From Pseudeuparius sepicola (Eukaryota > Arthropoda > Insecta > Coleoptera > Anthribidae), in assembly GCA_963920635.1 (NCBI GenBank), contig OY987298.1, positions 68,097,949 to 68,161,948 on the forward strand: a stretch of 64,000 bases of DNA, given 5' to 3'. Both the position numbers and the translations under genes were made by a program. This document shows, piece after piece, positions 12,432-24,034 of this stretch (within the stretch, counting starts at the first letter, position 1; every line of letters starts with the position of its first letter). The notes under the pieces were generated by a model. It worked only from the letters and a program-made list of their open reading frames with translations, was not told where the DNA came from and ran no database searches.

Positions 12432-13057
12432 ACAGCCACGGATATTTTAAAACAATTTTTACGTTGTGATTTCAATAACGAAAGGCATTGGAAAGGAAAT
12501 AACAGTTTGCATAATAACGTTTAGCGAAAAATAGGTACACCTTCTTACTTAATACTTGAAGAATATTGAAAAATAGGTACCTACTTATGTTGTTTGTCAA
12601 ATCTGATATGCAACTTTTGCTTAACTTCGATTTGTAGGTGGGTTTGTGATTATGATTTGAATTTGAAGTAAACCACTACCTAACAAACAGGTGGCCCAGG
12701 CTATATATATATACTGTCTAGTTTCCTACTGTACATACTATTTTTAGTTTTATATTTTTTATGCTTTTTTATAATTTGGGGTTTTCAGTGATTCTTGCAG
12801 TGATTCTTCTTCAGTGATTAATAAATTTTTTAGACGTTTCGCCACCCCCTAATTTTCGGGAATATCAAGAACTATTTTTTAAGAAATTTAAAGCTATCAA
12901 CTGTCTTTAAGTATATTTTACGTTGTGCAAAGAGTAGAGGCCCCGGGGTTCTTGAAGTGAAGAACAAATATTACTTACTGTTTTTTAGGGCTAAAAAAAT
13001 AATAAACAAATTTCCTAATATTAATATAGTTTTTAGTTATTACTTGCTAGTAAAATA
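12432..13057. other. Start of putative first intron, no feature seen
   Basis: AT-rich sequence downstream of the candidate donor. No gene, repeat pair or strong motif is visible. Confidence 0.4.
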
Positions 13058-13198
13058 AAATTATAAATGAATTTCCTGCATAAGTTCCGCTATTATTTCT
13101 TGTCGTTTTGTTATAAATGAATGTCTTGTATAAAGTATGGCTATCGAAACCACAAGAAATAATAGCCCAATTTATGCAGGAAATTCACTTATAATTTT
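13058..13198. repeat. Small inverted repeat (arms ~47 bp)
   Basis: The arms at 13058-13103 and 13151-13198 are inverted copies built around AAATAATAG and TTATGCAGGAAATTCA. The sequence is MITE-like and non-coding. A CTGATGAAGGCC...GAAAG block follows at 13229-13252. Confidence 0.6.
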
Positions 13199-13851
13199 GG
13201 AAAATATATTTACTAAATTTGTAGCCCTGATGAAGGCCACAATGTTGGTTGAAAGCTTGGTTATTAAAAATCAGTAATACAATATAGTACTTTCTTTTGG
13301 CTGAATACGCATTATTTTCGTTAATAGAAATACTCAACCGTTAATAGAAATAGGTACCTACTTCATTGAAGAACAAATATTGTTTATACAGTGACCGGCA
13401 GAAAGTTGGACACAAATGGAAAACTTCTTTATTATTAATTTCTCAGAAAATTTTATTCTTGATAAAAGTTGGTTCATCATTTCAAACTCAAAACGCACTT
13501 ATGAAAATTTAAATATCTCTTTTTGCATACGAGGTAGATTAAAAAATAACTCAAGAGTAAAGTACCCTTATTTTTTAAAATACGGTAAAAAGTTACTTAG
13601 AAAAGTTGTTTGGAATCAAAGGTGGATGTCAGATTTAGTCACAGCTACCTAGTAAAAAAAAAATTTAACATTTTTTTGTATTTTTTTCGACCACCCTGTG
13701 TATTACAAAAAACTAAATACCGCAAGCGCAACTTATCTTCGGATAACACATGAATTTGCTACTAAACTTTAATTTTGTTCGATTAGCAGCTAGAAATTTA
13801 AATTAATTAATCGAACTGTATATACAAGTATTGTTTATATATTTATATATA
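13199..13851. other. Non-coding stretch with an unpaired mariner-type end
   Basis: A TACAGTGACCGGCAGAAAGT block at about 13387 resembles a mariner terminus and is followed by A/T-rich sequence similar in style to the arms of the 26137-27560 palindrome. A second ACCACCCTGTGTATT end lies near 13690. I could not define an element or a gene. Confidence 0.35.
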
Positions 13852-15237
13852 CAATGTGACTCACTTCAAACACCCCCATAAAACTTGTATTTATCATGTG
13901 ATTTTGATCTAGATTTTTTTAAACAATATAGAGCATCAAAAACTGTACTTTAGGACAAAACGGAACATTTAATTTTCAAAAACCAAGGTACTACGACATT
14001 TTTTTGGTCAAAATTAGACAAATAATATTAGGCATATTTTATTTATTTCTACAAAATTTTGTTAAAAAATATCAAACAAAAATTGTAGAAACCAATGAAA
14101 ATCGGGATTTAACTACCTATTTGACCTGCCTACTCGCTTGCATGTGGATTAAAAACAATAATTAAAACTGTAATTCACTTTAGGTTTTTGTATTTAGGTA
14201 AGTTTAATTATTTATAATCAAACGAGTTACAGTTTCAGTTGTTTTCAATCCTCATGCAACTTGATTTAAGCGAGTAGGCAGGTAAAATAGGTAAGTATGG
14301 TTTAAATGAAGTTACTCGGAACAGCATAAAAACCTTATATTATATGGGTGATTTCTGCTGATAAGTCTGGTATTTTTACCAGTAGCAGAGCGTGGTAAAT
14401 GCTATTAAATAGATCGTGCCCCGTATATCACTGTGTTTCAAGTGAGTTCATTTATATTTTACCAGGGTAGCTCGAGAATAGGCGCCTCGGCAATAAAATA
14501 CGAGACAAAACACTTTTTTAACGATATTAAACCTCATCTGGTAATATTGTAGTAAAAAGAGATGATGGAGACAGAGAAGATAGATATTGTAGTAAAAACA
14601 AGTAACTGCATGCTCGCCTAATATAATATCACCAATACTTGCATGGATTACACTGTTTGATGGCCGGCCACTTGTGCAACAAAATGCGGTGCATAGCCGT
14701 GCTATAATTTTACAGATCTTAGGATATGGGTACTTGCGTATGTCTTTTTAGAGACCTTTTGACAATATTATATGGTGCATTAACCTTTGCGTTGTGACAA
14801 CCATAAAAAACCTTAAAAGTGAAATATTATGTTGCTTGTAGAATATATGTACCTATATTTTTGAAAACTGCGTGACGCTTATGTCCTATATTCTTTTTGT
14901 GACGCTAATTACAGTTTTTTATGTTGTTTCAAGTGATTTTACAAATACTAAGTATACCTACTTAGTTAAATCGCGATTTCCATTGGTTTCTAGAATTTTT
15001 ATTGTCCGATATTTTTTAACAAAATTTGGTACCCGTTTTAAGGGATGTCTAATCCAGTGGCGAAATCAGAAATTTTATAATAATATTTGTCCAATTGTTA
15101 CCCACAAAATATGTCGTAGTAGCCTTTGGTAAGTACCTACAGTTTTTGATGACCTATCCTTAAAAAAAAACTCGATCAAATTCGGATCACAAATAGAAAT
15201 TTTATGGGGGTGTTCCGGTTTGAAGTGGGTCGCACTG
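13852..15237. mobile_element. Mariner-type TIR element, 1386 bp, TA target duplication
   Basis: The left end CAATGTGACTCACTTCAAAC and the right end (complement of CAGTGCGACCCACTTC) are each flanked by TA (13850-13851 and 15238-15239). The terminal repeats stay alignable for ~90 bp, including GCATCAAAAACTGTA. A smaller inverted repeat lies inside (about 14120-14300, sharing CGAGTAGGCAGGT). No transposase frame survives, so it is non-autonomous or decayed. Confidence 0.75.
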
Positions 15238-15627
15238 TATATTAGAGTTTCCAGTAATTCTTGCCTATTTATGATCTTTCGTTTTATCATGAACTATTTT
15301 TTCTAAAGTTAAGCTACCAGCTATTTTTATACCTATTATCCTTCGGAAAAAAAAAACAGACGGAACAGACATTTATCAGCTCATTTGTCACTTGTCAGCG
15401 TGTGAACATGTTCGTTAAACTTTAAACCTGGAAATGAGATGCTTTCGAACGTCGAATGAAAAATTCGTTCAACATAACAACATAATAATTTTTCCCGAAC
15501 CAGAAATGCACAGAGTGGCCCGAAAACAAAGTTCGCATCGTGAAGGTTAGTGAAAGCTCTGCCTCTGCCTGGCACTCTCAGAGCAACGATATATAGGAAT
15601 AGATGACTCACGCTAATACAAATAGCA
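15238..15627. other. No feature seen
   Basis: Mixed-composition sequence without a recognisable gene or repeat pair. Confidence 0.35.
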
Positions 15628-15757
15628 CGGTTTTATTTTGCTTCTACATTAGCGGGTCGGGGGGAAGAAGACTAGGTAATTTGTTTACATTGGCATTTCT
15701 TAAATTCAGTCTTTCCTATTTTGTAATACATAATAAATAGTTTCTTGATAGACTTGT
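15628..15757 (+). repeat. Dispersed ~130-bp repeat, copy 1
   Basis: This is nearly identical to 19740-19870, sharing TTTTGCTTCTACATTAGCGG and TTGTTTACATTGGCATTTCT. Both copies are in the same orientation about 4.1 kb apart. The family is unknown. Open frames overlap it on both strands, but none looks conserved. Confidence 0.7.
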
Positions 15758-17560
15758 GTATACACGGTGGTGACAATTTCAATGCCCACCATTGGTATCT
15801 CGGCTGTGGTTGCTCGAAATTTAGGGGGCGTAGAACATATCTTATACAATGTGTTGTCCCGGATAAGAATAGCATGGGGATCTTGCAAACGGTGAGAGAT
15901 AGAACAACAGTTGAATGGGGAAAAAGTTGCGCAATTTTGAGGTCAATAAAATGGTACAAACAGATTTCTAATACCTTTTTTTGTTTTTGAGTTATTTTGA
16001 AAAAAGTGAAATTTTGCTTTTTTGATTTTATTTTTTTCTGAAGTTGTTATCTTAGAAAAAAAACAAAAACACTTTCTTATGGTACTTTTTAACGGGCTTT
16101 AAGTTGGCGTTTTTAGATTTGTTCTACAACATTTCGTTTTTGAGAAACCATCTTCAACTTTATTTTTTTAAATACGGACCTGGATTTTTTTCATATTTTG
16201 AAAGCACTTTTCATTGCAAATACCATGATGTATAACACTAAATATTTTTAAAATGTTTTGAGACAATTATACTGAAAATTCGTTTTTTCCATTCATTTTT
16301 TTTCTATTACTAATTCCTAATAAGAAGTCTAAATATTAATCAGTATTGTCAACAATTTAACTTACAGTTTGTTTTTACTTCGAAAACTTAATATTTTTAA
16401 GTATAAGTGAATTTAAAGTTTTGCACTGTGCCTTGGTGTTTTGAGATTCACGTAACTTGAAATTAGGCGGATTTCTTTGATTGTCAAAGTGGTATTAAAT
16501 AAGGTATAAGCACAGAATAAATATTAGTCTGTGGTATAAGTATGATTTTGTTGTTATAAAAGAATCTTGTGGAGATTTTTTACATTGGTTTTTTATATTT
16601 CTTTATCTTAACCGCGAACCAAAACTTTGATTTAATTTAATTTTTAAAATTTCCCGGAGTCTTCGGGTGAGGTTCTTATGCTTCTCGGACCCCTGAAAAA
16701 TCGATAAATAAGAAAAAACAGGCAATTTGAAAGAGTGGTTTCAGAGGATTTTGTGTCGGTTTCGTAGATTTTAACCGTCCCGTCACTTTTTGGTGATGTG
16801 TTACTAATGTTGCACATTTTTTCTTTTCAGAGATCCTCACATTTTTGGAAGTAATGGAGAGATGGGAGTAGGAATTTTACAGGGTAAGTAGTAGGTAGTA
16901 AAACTGCAAAAACCTTTTCCTCCACAAGTAAATTATGGTGTGATGGCATTTTTTCTGAGTTCATTGGTAATTTTTGACCTAGACTTTGATTCGCCCTTTA
17001 CCTACTGTCGCCTGTGGTTGCTAATAAAAAAATGAACATTGATATAAGTAGATGTGAACGGGTCCTAATCTCGACAATTTATATTAAACAAAACTAATAT
17101 TTATGGTCAAGTGCAAAAATATGTAGCGTAAAATATGAAAATTCCTTTAAAAATAAACTAAAAATAAAGACTTGTAGACAACATTTCATTGACCTGTTGG
17201 TTTAAAAATACTGAATTCACCTTTGCCAGTATTTGTGTAAATTTTAGAAATGACCTACACCTAAAAATATAATAAAATGCATTGTGGGGGGTATTTCACC
17301 AATTATGTGTTTCCTGCCTTAGTGCCTCATTATAATATACCTAATGTATATAAAAATAATAATGTGATTTTTGCCCTACACAATTATACACTGCCCTTGA
17401 TTGTATGACTACTCGAAAACTATAGTCGAGTGGTTTTCGACTAAACAGGAATTCAGTGCTTATGGTTTGTTTATAAGATATGTATATCAAGAGGAACTGG
17501 AACTGATCTTTGAAGTAGCCATAACGCGACGTGTGTCAAGTGGTCAGGATTAAAGGATCC
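15758..17560. other. Long non-coding stretch
   Basis: Strongly AT-rich with poly-T runs (16000-16350). No splice-flanked open frame, hairpin or repeat pair was identified. Confidence 0.4.
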
Positions 17561-17795
17561 ACCACACCAACGAGAAACTTTCATCGCGAAACTTTCGCGG
17601 CAAATATCATGGAGTCGAAATTTTTCGCCTTGGTGTGAAGGTACCTACTCCCTGAGATTAGCCGCTATGTATTTCGTACTTGGTATGAAGGTGCTTACGG
17701 AAGACGCATCCACAACGCACCCGCGATGTGCCGCCGACAAAGCCGCGCGGCCTGCTTGTGCCTGTGTGGACCATATACCTATAGCAATAGTTATA

Positions 17796-18950
17796 CAGGG
17801 TGGGCTAACGAAAACTTTACACCCCGATTTTCCGGCTTTAAAATGAAATATGTGGAAAAACGCTCGGACCCGTCGATTTTTGATTCGAGGGGGAACCACT
17901 TGTCTGCTTTTTTTTATCCCCGTAACTTCAACCCCCTACCGGGGGAAGCACGACCCTCTGATTTTGAATAGGGATGAGTGAGGGGTGTTGCGATACCTCA
18001 TTTTGAAGGTCTCATCGAGTACTATCTGACTCTAAAATTTTGCATCAAAATTTTCATCCATAACGAAATGACAGCTATAATAGTGAACTAGGCAATGTGG
18101 AAAAAATGTCTACTTAATAACTAACAAAAAGACTATTTACTTGTGTGATTAGATTATTAAATGAGCTGGAAATGACCACTATTCACCCCCATGCAGTGAA
18201 ATAAGTTTTGTTCAAAACGTTCCCGTACATTTCACATAATATTTCCGGTGTAATTTGACGGCATTTATTAATTAGTAATTAGGTATCCGATTTCGCAAAT
18301 CATCCAGTAATTCGGGCTGAGTAGCATAAATCTTAGATTTCAGATGATCACATAGAAAAAAGTCAAGTGGAGTCAGATCAGGTGACCTAGGTGGCCACTC
18401 AATATGTCTTCTTCTTCCAATCCAACTTTGAGGAAAATTGTTATTTACAAATTGTCGCATAGGGCGTATGAAATGGAGCGGTGCGCGGATAACTAATCAA
18501 TGCCCTCAAATCACACCCGAAATCGGGGACGTTTCGAACAAAACTTATTTCACTGCATGGGGGTGAATGATGGTCATTTCCAGCGCATTTAATAAACTAA
18601 TCACACAAGTAAATAGTCTTTTTGTTAGTTATTAAGTAGACATTTTTTCCACATTGCCTAGTTCACTATTATGGCTGTCATTTCGTTATGGATGAAAATT
18701 TTGACGTGGAATTTTAGAGTCAGATAGTACCTTGATGAGACCTTCAAAATGAGGTATCGCAACACCCCTCAGCCCTATTCAAAATTAGAGGGTCGTGCTT
18801 CCCCCCCCGGTAAGGGTTGAAGTTACGGGGATGAAAAAAGGAGACTAGTAGTTCCCCCTCGAATCAAAAATCGATGGGTCCGAGCGTTTTTCCACATTTT
18901 CATTTTAAAGCCGGAAAATCGGGGTGTAAAGTTTTCGTTCGTCCACCCTG
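17796..18950. mobile_element. Mariner-like element with ~430-bp inverted repeats, TA target duplication
   Basis: The ends CAGGGTGGGCTAACGAAAAC and the complement of GTTTTCGTTCGTCCACCCTG are each flanked by TA (17794-17795, 18951-18952). The arms of about 430 bp (17796-18230, 18525-18950) are highly similar. The central ~300 bp holds the C-terminal catalytic fragment of a DDE transposase on the - strand. The structure suggests an element reduced to two long arms plus a transposase stub. Confidence 0.8.
18272..18460 (-). pseudogene. Mariner-like DDE transposase fragment (catalytic C-terminal part)
   Basis: A 62-residue open frame contains WIGRRRHIEWPPRSPDLTPL followed by DFF, the region around the third catalytic Asp of a widespread insect Tc1/mariner-related transposase family. 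The aspartates of SPDLTPLD are intact here. The N-terminal helix-turn-helix and the first two catalytic residues are missing, so no active enzyme is possible. It sits at the centre of the 17796-18950 inverted-repeat element. The family assignment is firm from the motif; the subfamily is not determined. Confidence 0.75.
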
Positions 18951-19082
18951 TATAACTATTGCTATACGTATATGGTCTATGGTCCACACAGGCACAAGCA
19001 GGCCACGCGGCTTTGTCGGCGGCACATTGCAGGCACGGTGTGGATGCGGCTTAAGATTTGCCGCGAAAGTTTCGGGTTAGTG

Positions 19083-19739
19083 GTAGTTGGGAGACATCCC
19101 CTCACCCCCGAGTGAGGGCATACCCACATAAACCTATCCTCCTTCAAGGTCTGACTGGAGTCGTTACGACTTATGTGTTGTAGGACAGTTGGCTGGGTGA
19201 TTATTGGGGTGAAGGCAATTAGAAGTCTTTGGCATTTTGAGAGTGAAGTTGTTTATCGGAGTGTTGCCGGAAGATTAGGCTGTTGAAGTGTTTTGAAAGA
19301 GAGAGAACGTATGGGCACCTCTGATGGTTCTAAGCACACGATTTTGGATAACATAAAGAGTGTTTTGTTGGTGACTTTGAGGCTCAATCTACCCAGAATA
19401 ATATGAAAAGTGCAACAACAGCACATAGTCGGCTCATGGGTTTGTGACCGCCCTCATTAAATTATTTAACATAAAAAAATATATAGGTAGTCTGGTTTAT
19501 TTGCCTCAGCAGCTAAATTTCATATTCATTTTAAGTTGAATTTCAGTGCCTTAGTATACAAATATAACTATTAATGCTTGTTTTAATGAGAAGTGCTTAT
19601 ACTAGCATTCCTGTTTATCCCAGATTGGTGTTATTCAGGTATTTTTGAATAAAAAAAAGAATCGCTCTTACTCATTACTATTTACTAAGACTACCGGGTC
19701 TGTCAGACCCAATGATACAATGATACCACGGTAATACAA
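19083..19739. other. Stretch of unclear origin
   Basis: Moderately GC-richer sequence at 19085-19450 follows the palindrome. It has no long open frame and no identified repeat partner. It may be old retroelement sequence, but I cannot support a family. Confidence 0.3.
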
Positions 19740-19870
19740 ATAACACTGTTTTATTTTGCTTCTACATTAGCGGATCGGGGGGAAGAAAAGAGGCAATTTG
19801 TTTACATTGGCATTTCTTAAATTCAGTCTTTCCTATTTTGTAATGCGTAATAAATAGCTTTTTGATAGAC
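19740..19870 (+). repeat. Dispersed ~130-bp repeat, copy 2
   Basis: This is a same-strand copy of 15628-15757, with AAATTCAGTCTTTCCTATTT in both. It is followed by a short TA-rich microsatellite (TATATATATATATG). Confidence 0.7.
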
Positions 19871-20094
19871 CTGTATGTCTTATATATATATATGCTTTGA
19901 GAGATTTATATTTACAAAATAACCTAAATCGTATCAAAAAACTGGAAATTGTGAATGAATGTGTCAACAATAGCATCTTTTGAATATCATGAAACAAAAT
20001 AAGTTGCCTTTGGTATTGTACCTATTTCTATATATCGTTGGTCAGACCTATAACTGTTATTTGTAACGTAGCCGAGTTATTTTAAATTCTGCTT

Positions 20095-20245
20095 CACGAA
20101 TAGCTGCAGTATTTCCATGTAAAAAGTTATATAATATTTTAATAATTAATTTAATTGAACCATCAGCATATAAGGAACATATTATAGCTAAGTTTTGCGT
20201 TGATAATGATGTCACGAATCAGGGAACAAGAACAAACCTCATCAA
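20095..20245 (+). repeat. Partial copy of a repeat also at 25500-25620
   Basis: The segment containing ATCAGCATA and GTCACGAATCAGGGAACAAG matches 25545-25622, where it runs directly into the GC-rich 105-bp repeat. Here the sequence after GGGAACAAG is different, so this copy lacks or has lost the GC-rich part. Confidence 0.6.
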
Positions 20246-20610
20246 TTCATAGAACTGTCGGCTAGCCACGAGGGCTATAAAATTTTTGCGGCAGCCTAAT
20301 TGTAATGCCCTTTCAAAGAGCCACATTAGGTATATGCACAACCTTCTCAAGCTTACAAGCCCTGTGCAAACATGTGGCAACGCCGCAGCGGGACGGTTCA
20401 ACGGGTCTATGCAGTATACAGCAGTCTGCACTTTGGCTTAATTTATCTTTTCTAATAGATATTCAACCCTCTTTTTAATTATAATTAAATACATTTGTGA
20501 ACTTTGTTTCAATAATTGGGTACCTAAGTAAGTAGGTACATTTGTTTAACAGACAATAAAAGGAGTAACAAAATAACAAAATATATGTATACGTATACAA
20601 AGTATAAGTA

Positions 20611-21340
20611 CGGGTGGCCCAAAGAGTTGTTTATTTTTTGAAGTGTAATAAAAAAATACTAATTTCTCAATTTTTAGAAATTGATTTTTGAAATATACTA
20701 AAAGTCTGGGAATTTCATGTTTTGAAGATCACATTGTTTAAATGTGTCCCATTTCTGTCTTGGCATTCTTGAAGTCGACCTCTAAAATTTTCCATAACTA
20801 GGCGACAAGTTCCTGCAGTTATGGCTTCGATTTCTTGCCGAATATTGTTTTTAAGATCTTCCAGAGTGGCGGGACGGTTGCCATACACTTTACTTTTAAG
20901 GTATCCTCATAAAAAAAATCACAGGGAGTCAGGTCCGGGCTTCGGGGGGGGGGGGGGGGGCGAACAGACGTTCTCACTCTTTCAATGTTTTCCGCGGTTC
21001 TTGCTGACATTCGACGACCGAGGACGCGTTTATTTAACGTTGAACCAGTCTCCTCGGACTTACGAACCCACTGCTGTATTAACGTAAGACTAGGATATTG
21101 CTGAACATCATGCAAATTGAAATGTTGCCGAAATCTACGGCGTGCAATTGTGGCAGAATTGTTGTTGCGGTAATACTCGCGCACACAAAATGAGCGCTCG
21201 TCTCCCGTGTAGTGCTGCATGGTGACTAAATTTCCCCGAGCCGAGCCGAACTCTCGTTTAAGACCAGCCTCGCCTTCTTACCCCTCCCACCAAATTTCCT
21301 ACAGTGTACCTACATAGTAACAACTCTTTGGATCACCCTG
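20611..21340. mobile_element. Mariner-like element, 730 bp, TA target duplication
   Basis: The left end CGGGTGGCCCAAAGAGTTGT and the right end (complement CAGGGTGATCCAAAGAGTTG) are flanked by TA at 20609-20610 and 21341-21342. The terminal repeats are ~25 bp. The interior carries an internally deleted transposase gene on the - strand. An intact relative would be roughly twice as long, so this is a deletion derivative. Confidence 0.8.
20819..21220 (-). pseudogene. Internally deleted mariner-like transposase (HTH fused to catalytic tail)
   Basis: A 133-residue open frame begins MQHYTGDERSFCVREYYRNN, a helix-turn-helix DNA-binding N-terminus typical of this insect transposase family (residues ~1-85). 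It then jumps through a proline run directly to PRSPDLTPCDFF, the third-Asp region (residues ~92-105). The linker and the segments with the first two catalytic aspartates are absent. The join is a 17-G tract on the + strand (20944-20960). The frame is open across the join, but the protein cannot catalyse transposition; it could at most bind the terminal repeats. No host expression signal was seen. Confidence 0.75.
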
Positions 21341-21342
21341 TA

Positions 21343-22329
21343 TTTATAATAAGTACCATTCCTGGTGTGGATAAGAATATTTTCGACAAATAATATGGTA
21401 AATTTGGGCAAATAGAGGGGACTAAATTTTTTTGTAAGTCGAATTTTTGTGAGAATTTTTCGCAAAGTGCGCGATCAGGCAAATGATCTATCTTCCCGTA
21501 TGGTTAAATTTTCATAAAAATACAAACAAGCGAACAGAGGACATCATGTTGTGAAGGAGAGGAATATCTCTTCTGATTGAAATGGGAGTTGAGGTCAATT
21601 TCATAATACATTCAACTAAATTATCTTTTGACTTAAACATTAGGTAAAGAAACTTTTGCAACAATACTAAACAATGGTTGGATTGTTAGAAAGCTCCTTT
21701 AATTTTAAAGGGAATTCTAGTTTGCCTATGCCATTGGCCCTTAATCATTTTATTCTTAAAATTTCGTCCTTTGGAAAACCCAAAATGAGTACAAGTTGAC
21801 CGCTTGTCATCAAGCAAAGAAAAAGAAACCTAGCTACTTCAAGTTATTATTACGATTTGACTTACAGCCAGGTATATAACTGTTCTAGCTTCCCTCGACG
21901 GTTCTAGGCATCTTGAGGCTTGAAATTGTAAAGAAACGATTCTTCACTTCGAACTTTTATAGAAATATTTCACTTTTGCACAAACAAAACAAATTTATAA
22001 AAAAGCTGTCGCTAACACTTCGGGCTGTCTGTTTCCACCCAGAGACACACTGCCTCGTCGTAGTAATGTGGGGACGATAGCACCACCCGCACTACACAAA
22101 TTATTTCTGATCAATTTCTTGTAAAATCAACTAACAGGCAGTGTCAGGGCACGCGATGTGGACCCGCATCCCTTGTTGCCAGTTTTCTCTACTTCAGGGC
22201 TTCTCCTAGAGTCGGCTGAATACAACTCGGTTTTCTGATCAGTGTCACCAATAGAAATTAGGTAAATTGACATTGAAGATTCGAGGGTGTGCTGTGGTTA
22301 AAGCGTTATAAATATAAACAAGGTTGGTG
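21343..22329. other. No gene seen; unclassified moderately GC-rich patch
   Basis: The patch at 22010-22260 is GC-richer than its flanks and may be an old LTR or element end, but no partner repeat was found. The rest is AT-rich and featureless. Confidence 0.3.
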
Positions 22330-22563
22330 AGAGGTGTGATTTACGGCGTGGGGTCAGATTTTAAATAAAAAAATCGCTAAATGGTTTTAGTGAAAATCGG
22401 GGGTATAAAAAAATCGCAGCCGGCCCTGGATTTGCATTTTGAAAATGGCAGAAAGGTCAAAAGAAGCGGTGTTTGAAGGCCTTTCAAACAAAAAAAAGTT
22501 TAGGACATTATCTCCAAAAATGAAGATTTTACAGATTTGTACAGTTATAAAGTTGGACACCCT
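22330..22563 (-). repeat. Mariner-type end repeat, copy 2
   Basis: Inverted relative to 10668-10890, this runs from CGCTAAATGGTTTTAGTGAA to the end GTTGGACACCCTG at about 22563, followed by TATA. It shares AAGAAGCGG and AAAATGAAGATTTTAC with the other copies. Confidence 0.65.
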
Positions 22564-22572
22564 GTATATCAA

Positions 22573-24034
22573 ACTATAATATGGGTACTTAAATAAATAT
22601 ACTTTCTAATAATTAATATAGGTACTTCTTAGATTTTTAGATAATATTTATAAGTCAATTCATTATTTCATAACGAGATAATAATAGGTAAATATTCCAA
22701 GTCATTTTTGCCCTGTAACTTAATAAGGCAATTCAAATTTGAAAGTTGATGTGAATTATGATGGGATATATTTTGCCCCCTTTAGAATCTATGACACTGG
22801 CATGTCACATAAAACCTGATGGCAGTTGGACACTGACATATAACATAATCTTCTACAAGCCCCCTTATGGTCTCCTTGGAGTCGACAGAAAACAAACTTC
22901 CCCTCAAGGCTTCACTTTTCCTATGTGATAGACTGTAACATGCTGGGTCCCCTTATTTTAAAGAGTCCCTGGTTAATATCGACAGAACTGTTCATATTGA
23001 AAGATTTCGTTGTTATAAGTAGAAAAGTTAAATGATAACTTTATTGGCCGGGTTTTGAGTAATCTATGCCCACGTTTGATGCGCGATGGGCGTCTGATGT
23101 TTGGTCCTCAAGTCTCACCATTGATTAAGGTTACGAATTCCTTATTCAATGGTCTCACCAAGGCCAACTTTTGGTGACTCTATAGTGCTGATTTAAATAA
23201 ATAAATAAACCTACGTTTATAGAAATTATAGCCTGGTTCATAGATCTTCTTTATCTTTTACTTTTACCTTATCTTTAAGAAATATTAAATGTCATTAGTC
23301 AGTTTAAATCAAGAGACAAATAATGCCGATGGTTATTTCTTAAAAATAAATTAAAATTAAAAGATAAAAAAGCTGTAGCAACCAGGCATATATTTTAATA
23401 AGCTGTTACATTATTCGCCATAAAAAGTAGGGGTCCCCATGTTTTTGAAACTTTTTATAGACAGAAAAAGCTACCTACAGCATCTGTTTCTGTTAATTTC
23501 TTTGTGGAAACCATTCGCACACATCTCCTTCGACCTTTATCGGAAAAAATCCAGTGAAAGCGAAAGGAGGTTGATTATAATCTTGGTGAAAGTGAAGGCT
23601 TCTACACGAAGTGTGACGATAAATTTCATAAACGCAGATTTTATAAAATAATAATTACAGATTACAGACCATGAAAATTGCCCGATATAGAAGAAGCATC
23701 ATTTTTGAAAATTTAAGTTTTGAGTCCGGCATAGATATTATTGATGGTTACTTTTAAAATATCGAAAAAAAATTTGTTGTGGTTTTTGATTGCCTAATAC
23801 CAATGCGTGCCAGTGAGGAAGGGTATGAAAGTAATATTGCCAACTAATTTCCTTATATTCAAATTAAAATCTATTAATATCCCGTATTAGTCAGAGAGCT
23901 GGCGTCAAAAAAGTGCAAGAGTTTGCGGCAGGTCGACATATTCAGATTGGTGTGCATTTTAGTGCTAGAGAGTAGAGAGCCACTGTAGTCAGCAGTTCAG
24001 CTGTTGGGACCCCTGGCGCTGGGATGCCCGGAAA
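22573..24034. other. Non-coding stretch with one dispersed repeat
   Basis: About 23035-23180 is a diverged inverted copy of 8830-8965 (TTATTGGCCGGGTTTTGAG to AAGGCCAACTTTT), with an inserted short palindrome (ATTGATTAAGGTTACGAATT region). The remaining sequence shows no supportable gene. Confidence 0.45.

Larger units (their letters stand above)
17570..19082. mobile_element. Outer palindrome enclosing a TIR element
   Basis: The flanks 17570-17795 and 18951-19082 are themselves inverted copies, sharing CCACACAGGCACAAGCAGGCC, CTTTGTCGGCGGCACATTGC-type blocks and CGCGAAACTTTCG. They surround the 17796-18950 element exactly, so that element sits at or near the palindrome centre (ATAGCAATAGTTATA / TATAACTATTGCTAT). 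This is either an older foldback element targeted at its centre or a duplicated flank produced by hairpin-type rearrangement. Confidence 0.65.

Noticed and set aside
13226..13275. Possible hammerhead core CTGATGAAGGCC...GAAAG
   Set aside because: Stem II and III can form only with wobble pairs, and stem I flanks do not pair. It may be a decayed ribozyme or a chance match, not enough to annotate.
20937..20962. G17 tract as a G-quadruplex regulatory element
   Set aside because: It sits at a deletion junction inside a dead transposase in the antisense direction. A homopolymer expansion or sequencing artefact explains it better.
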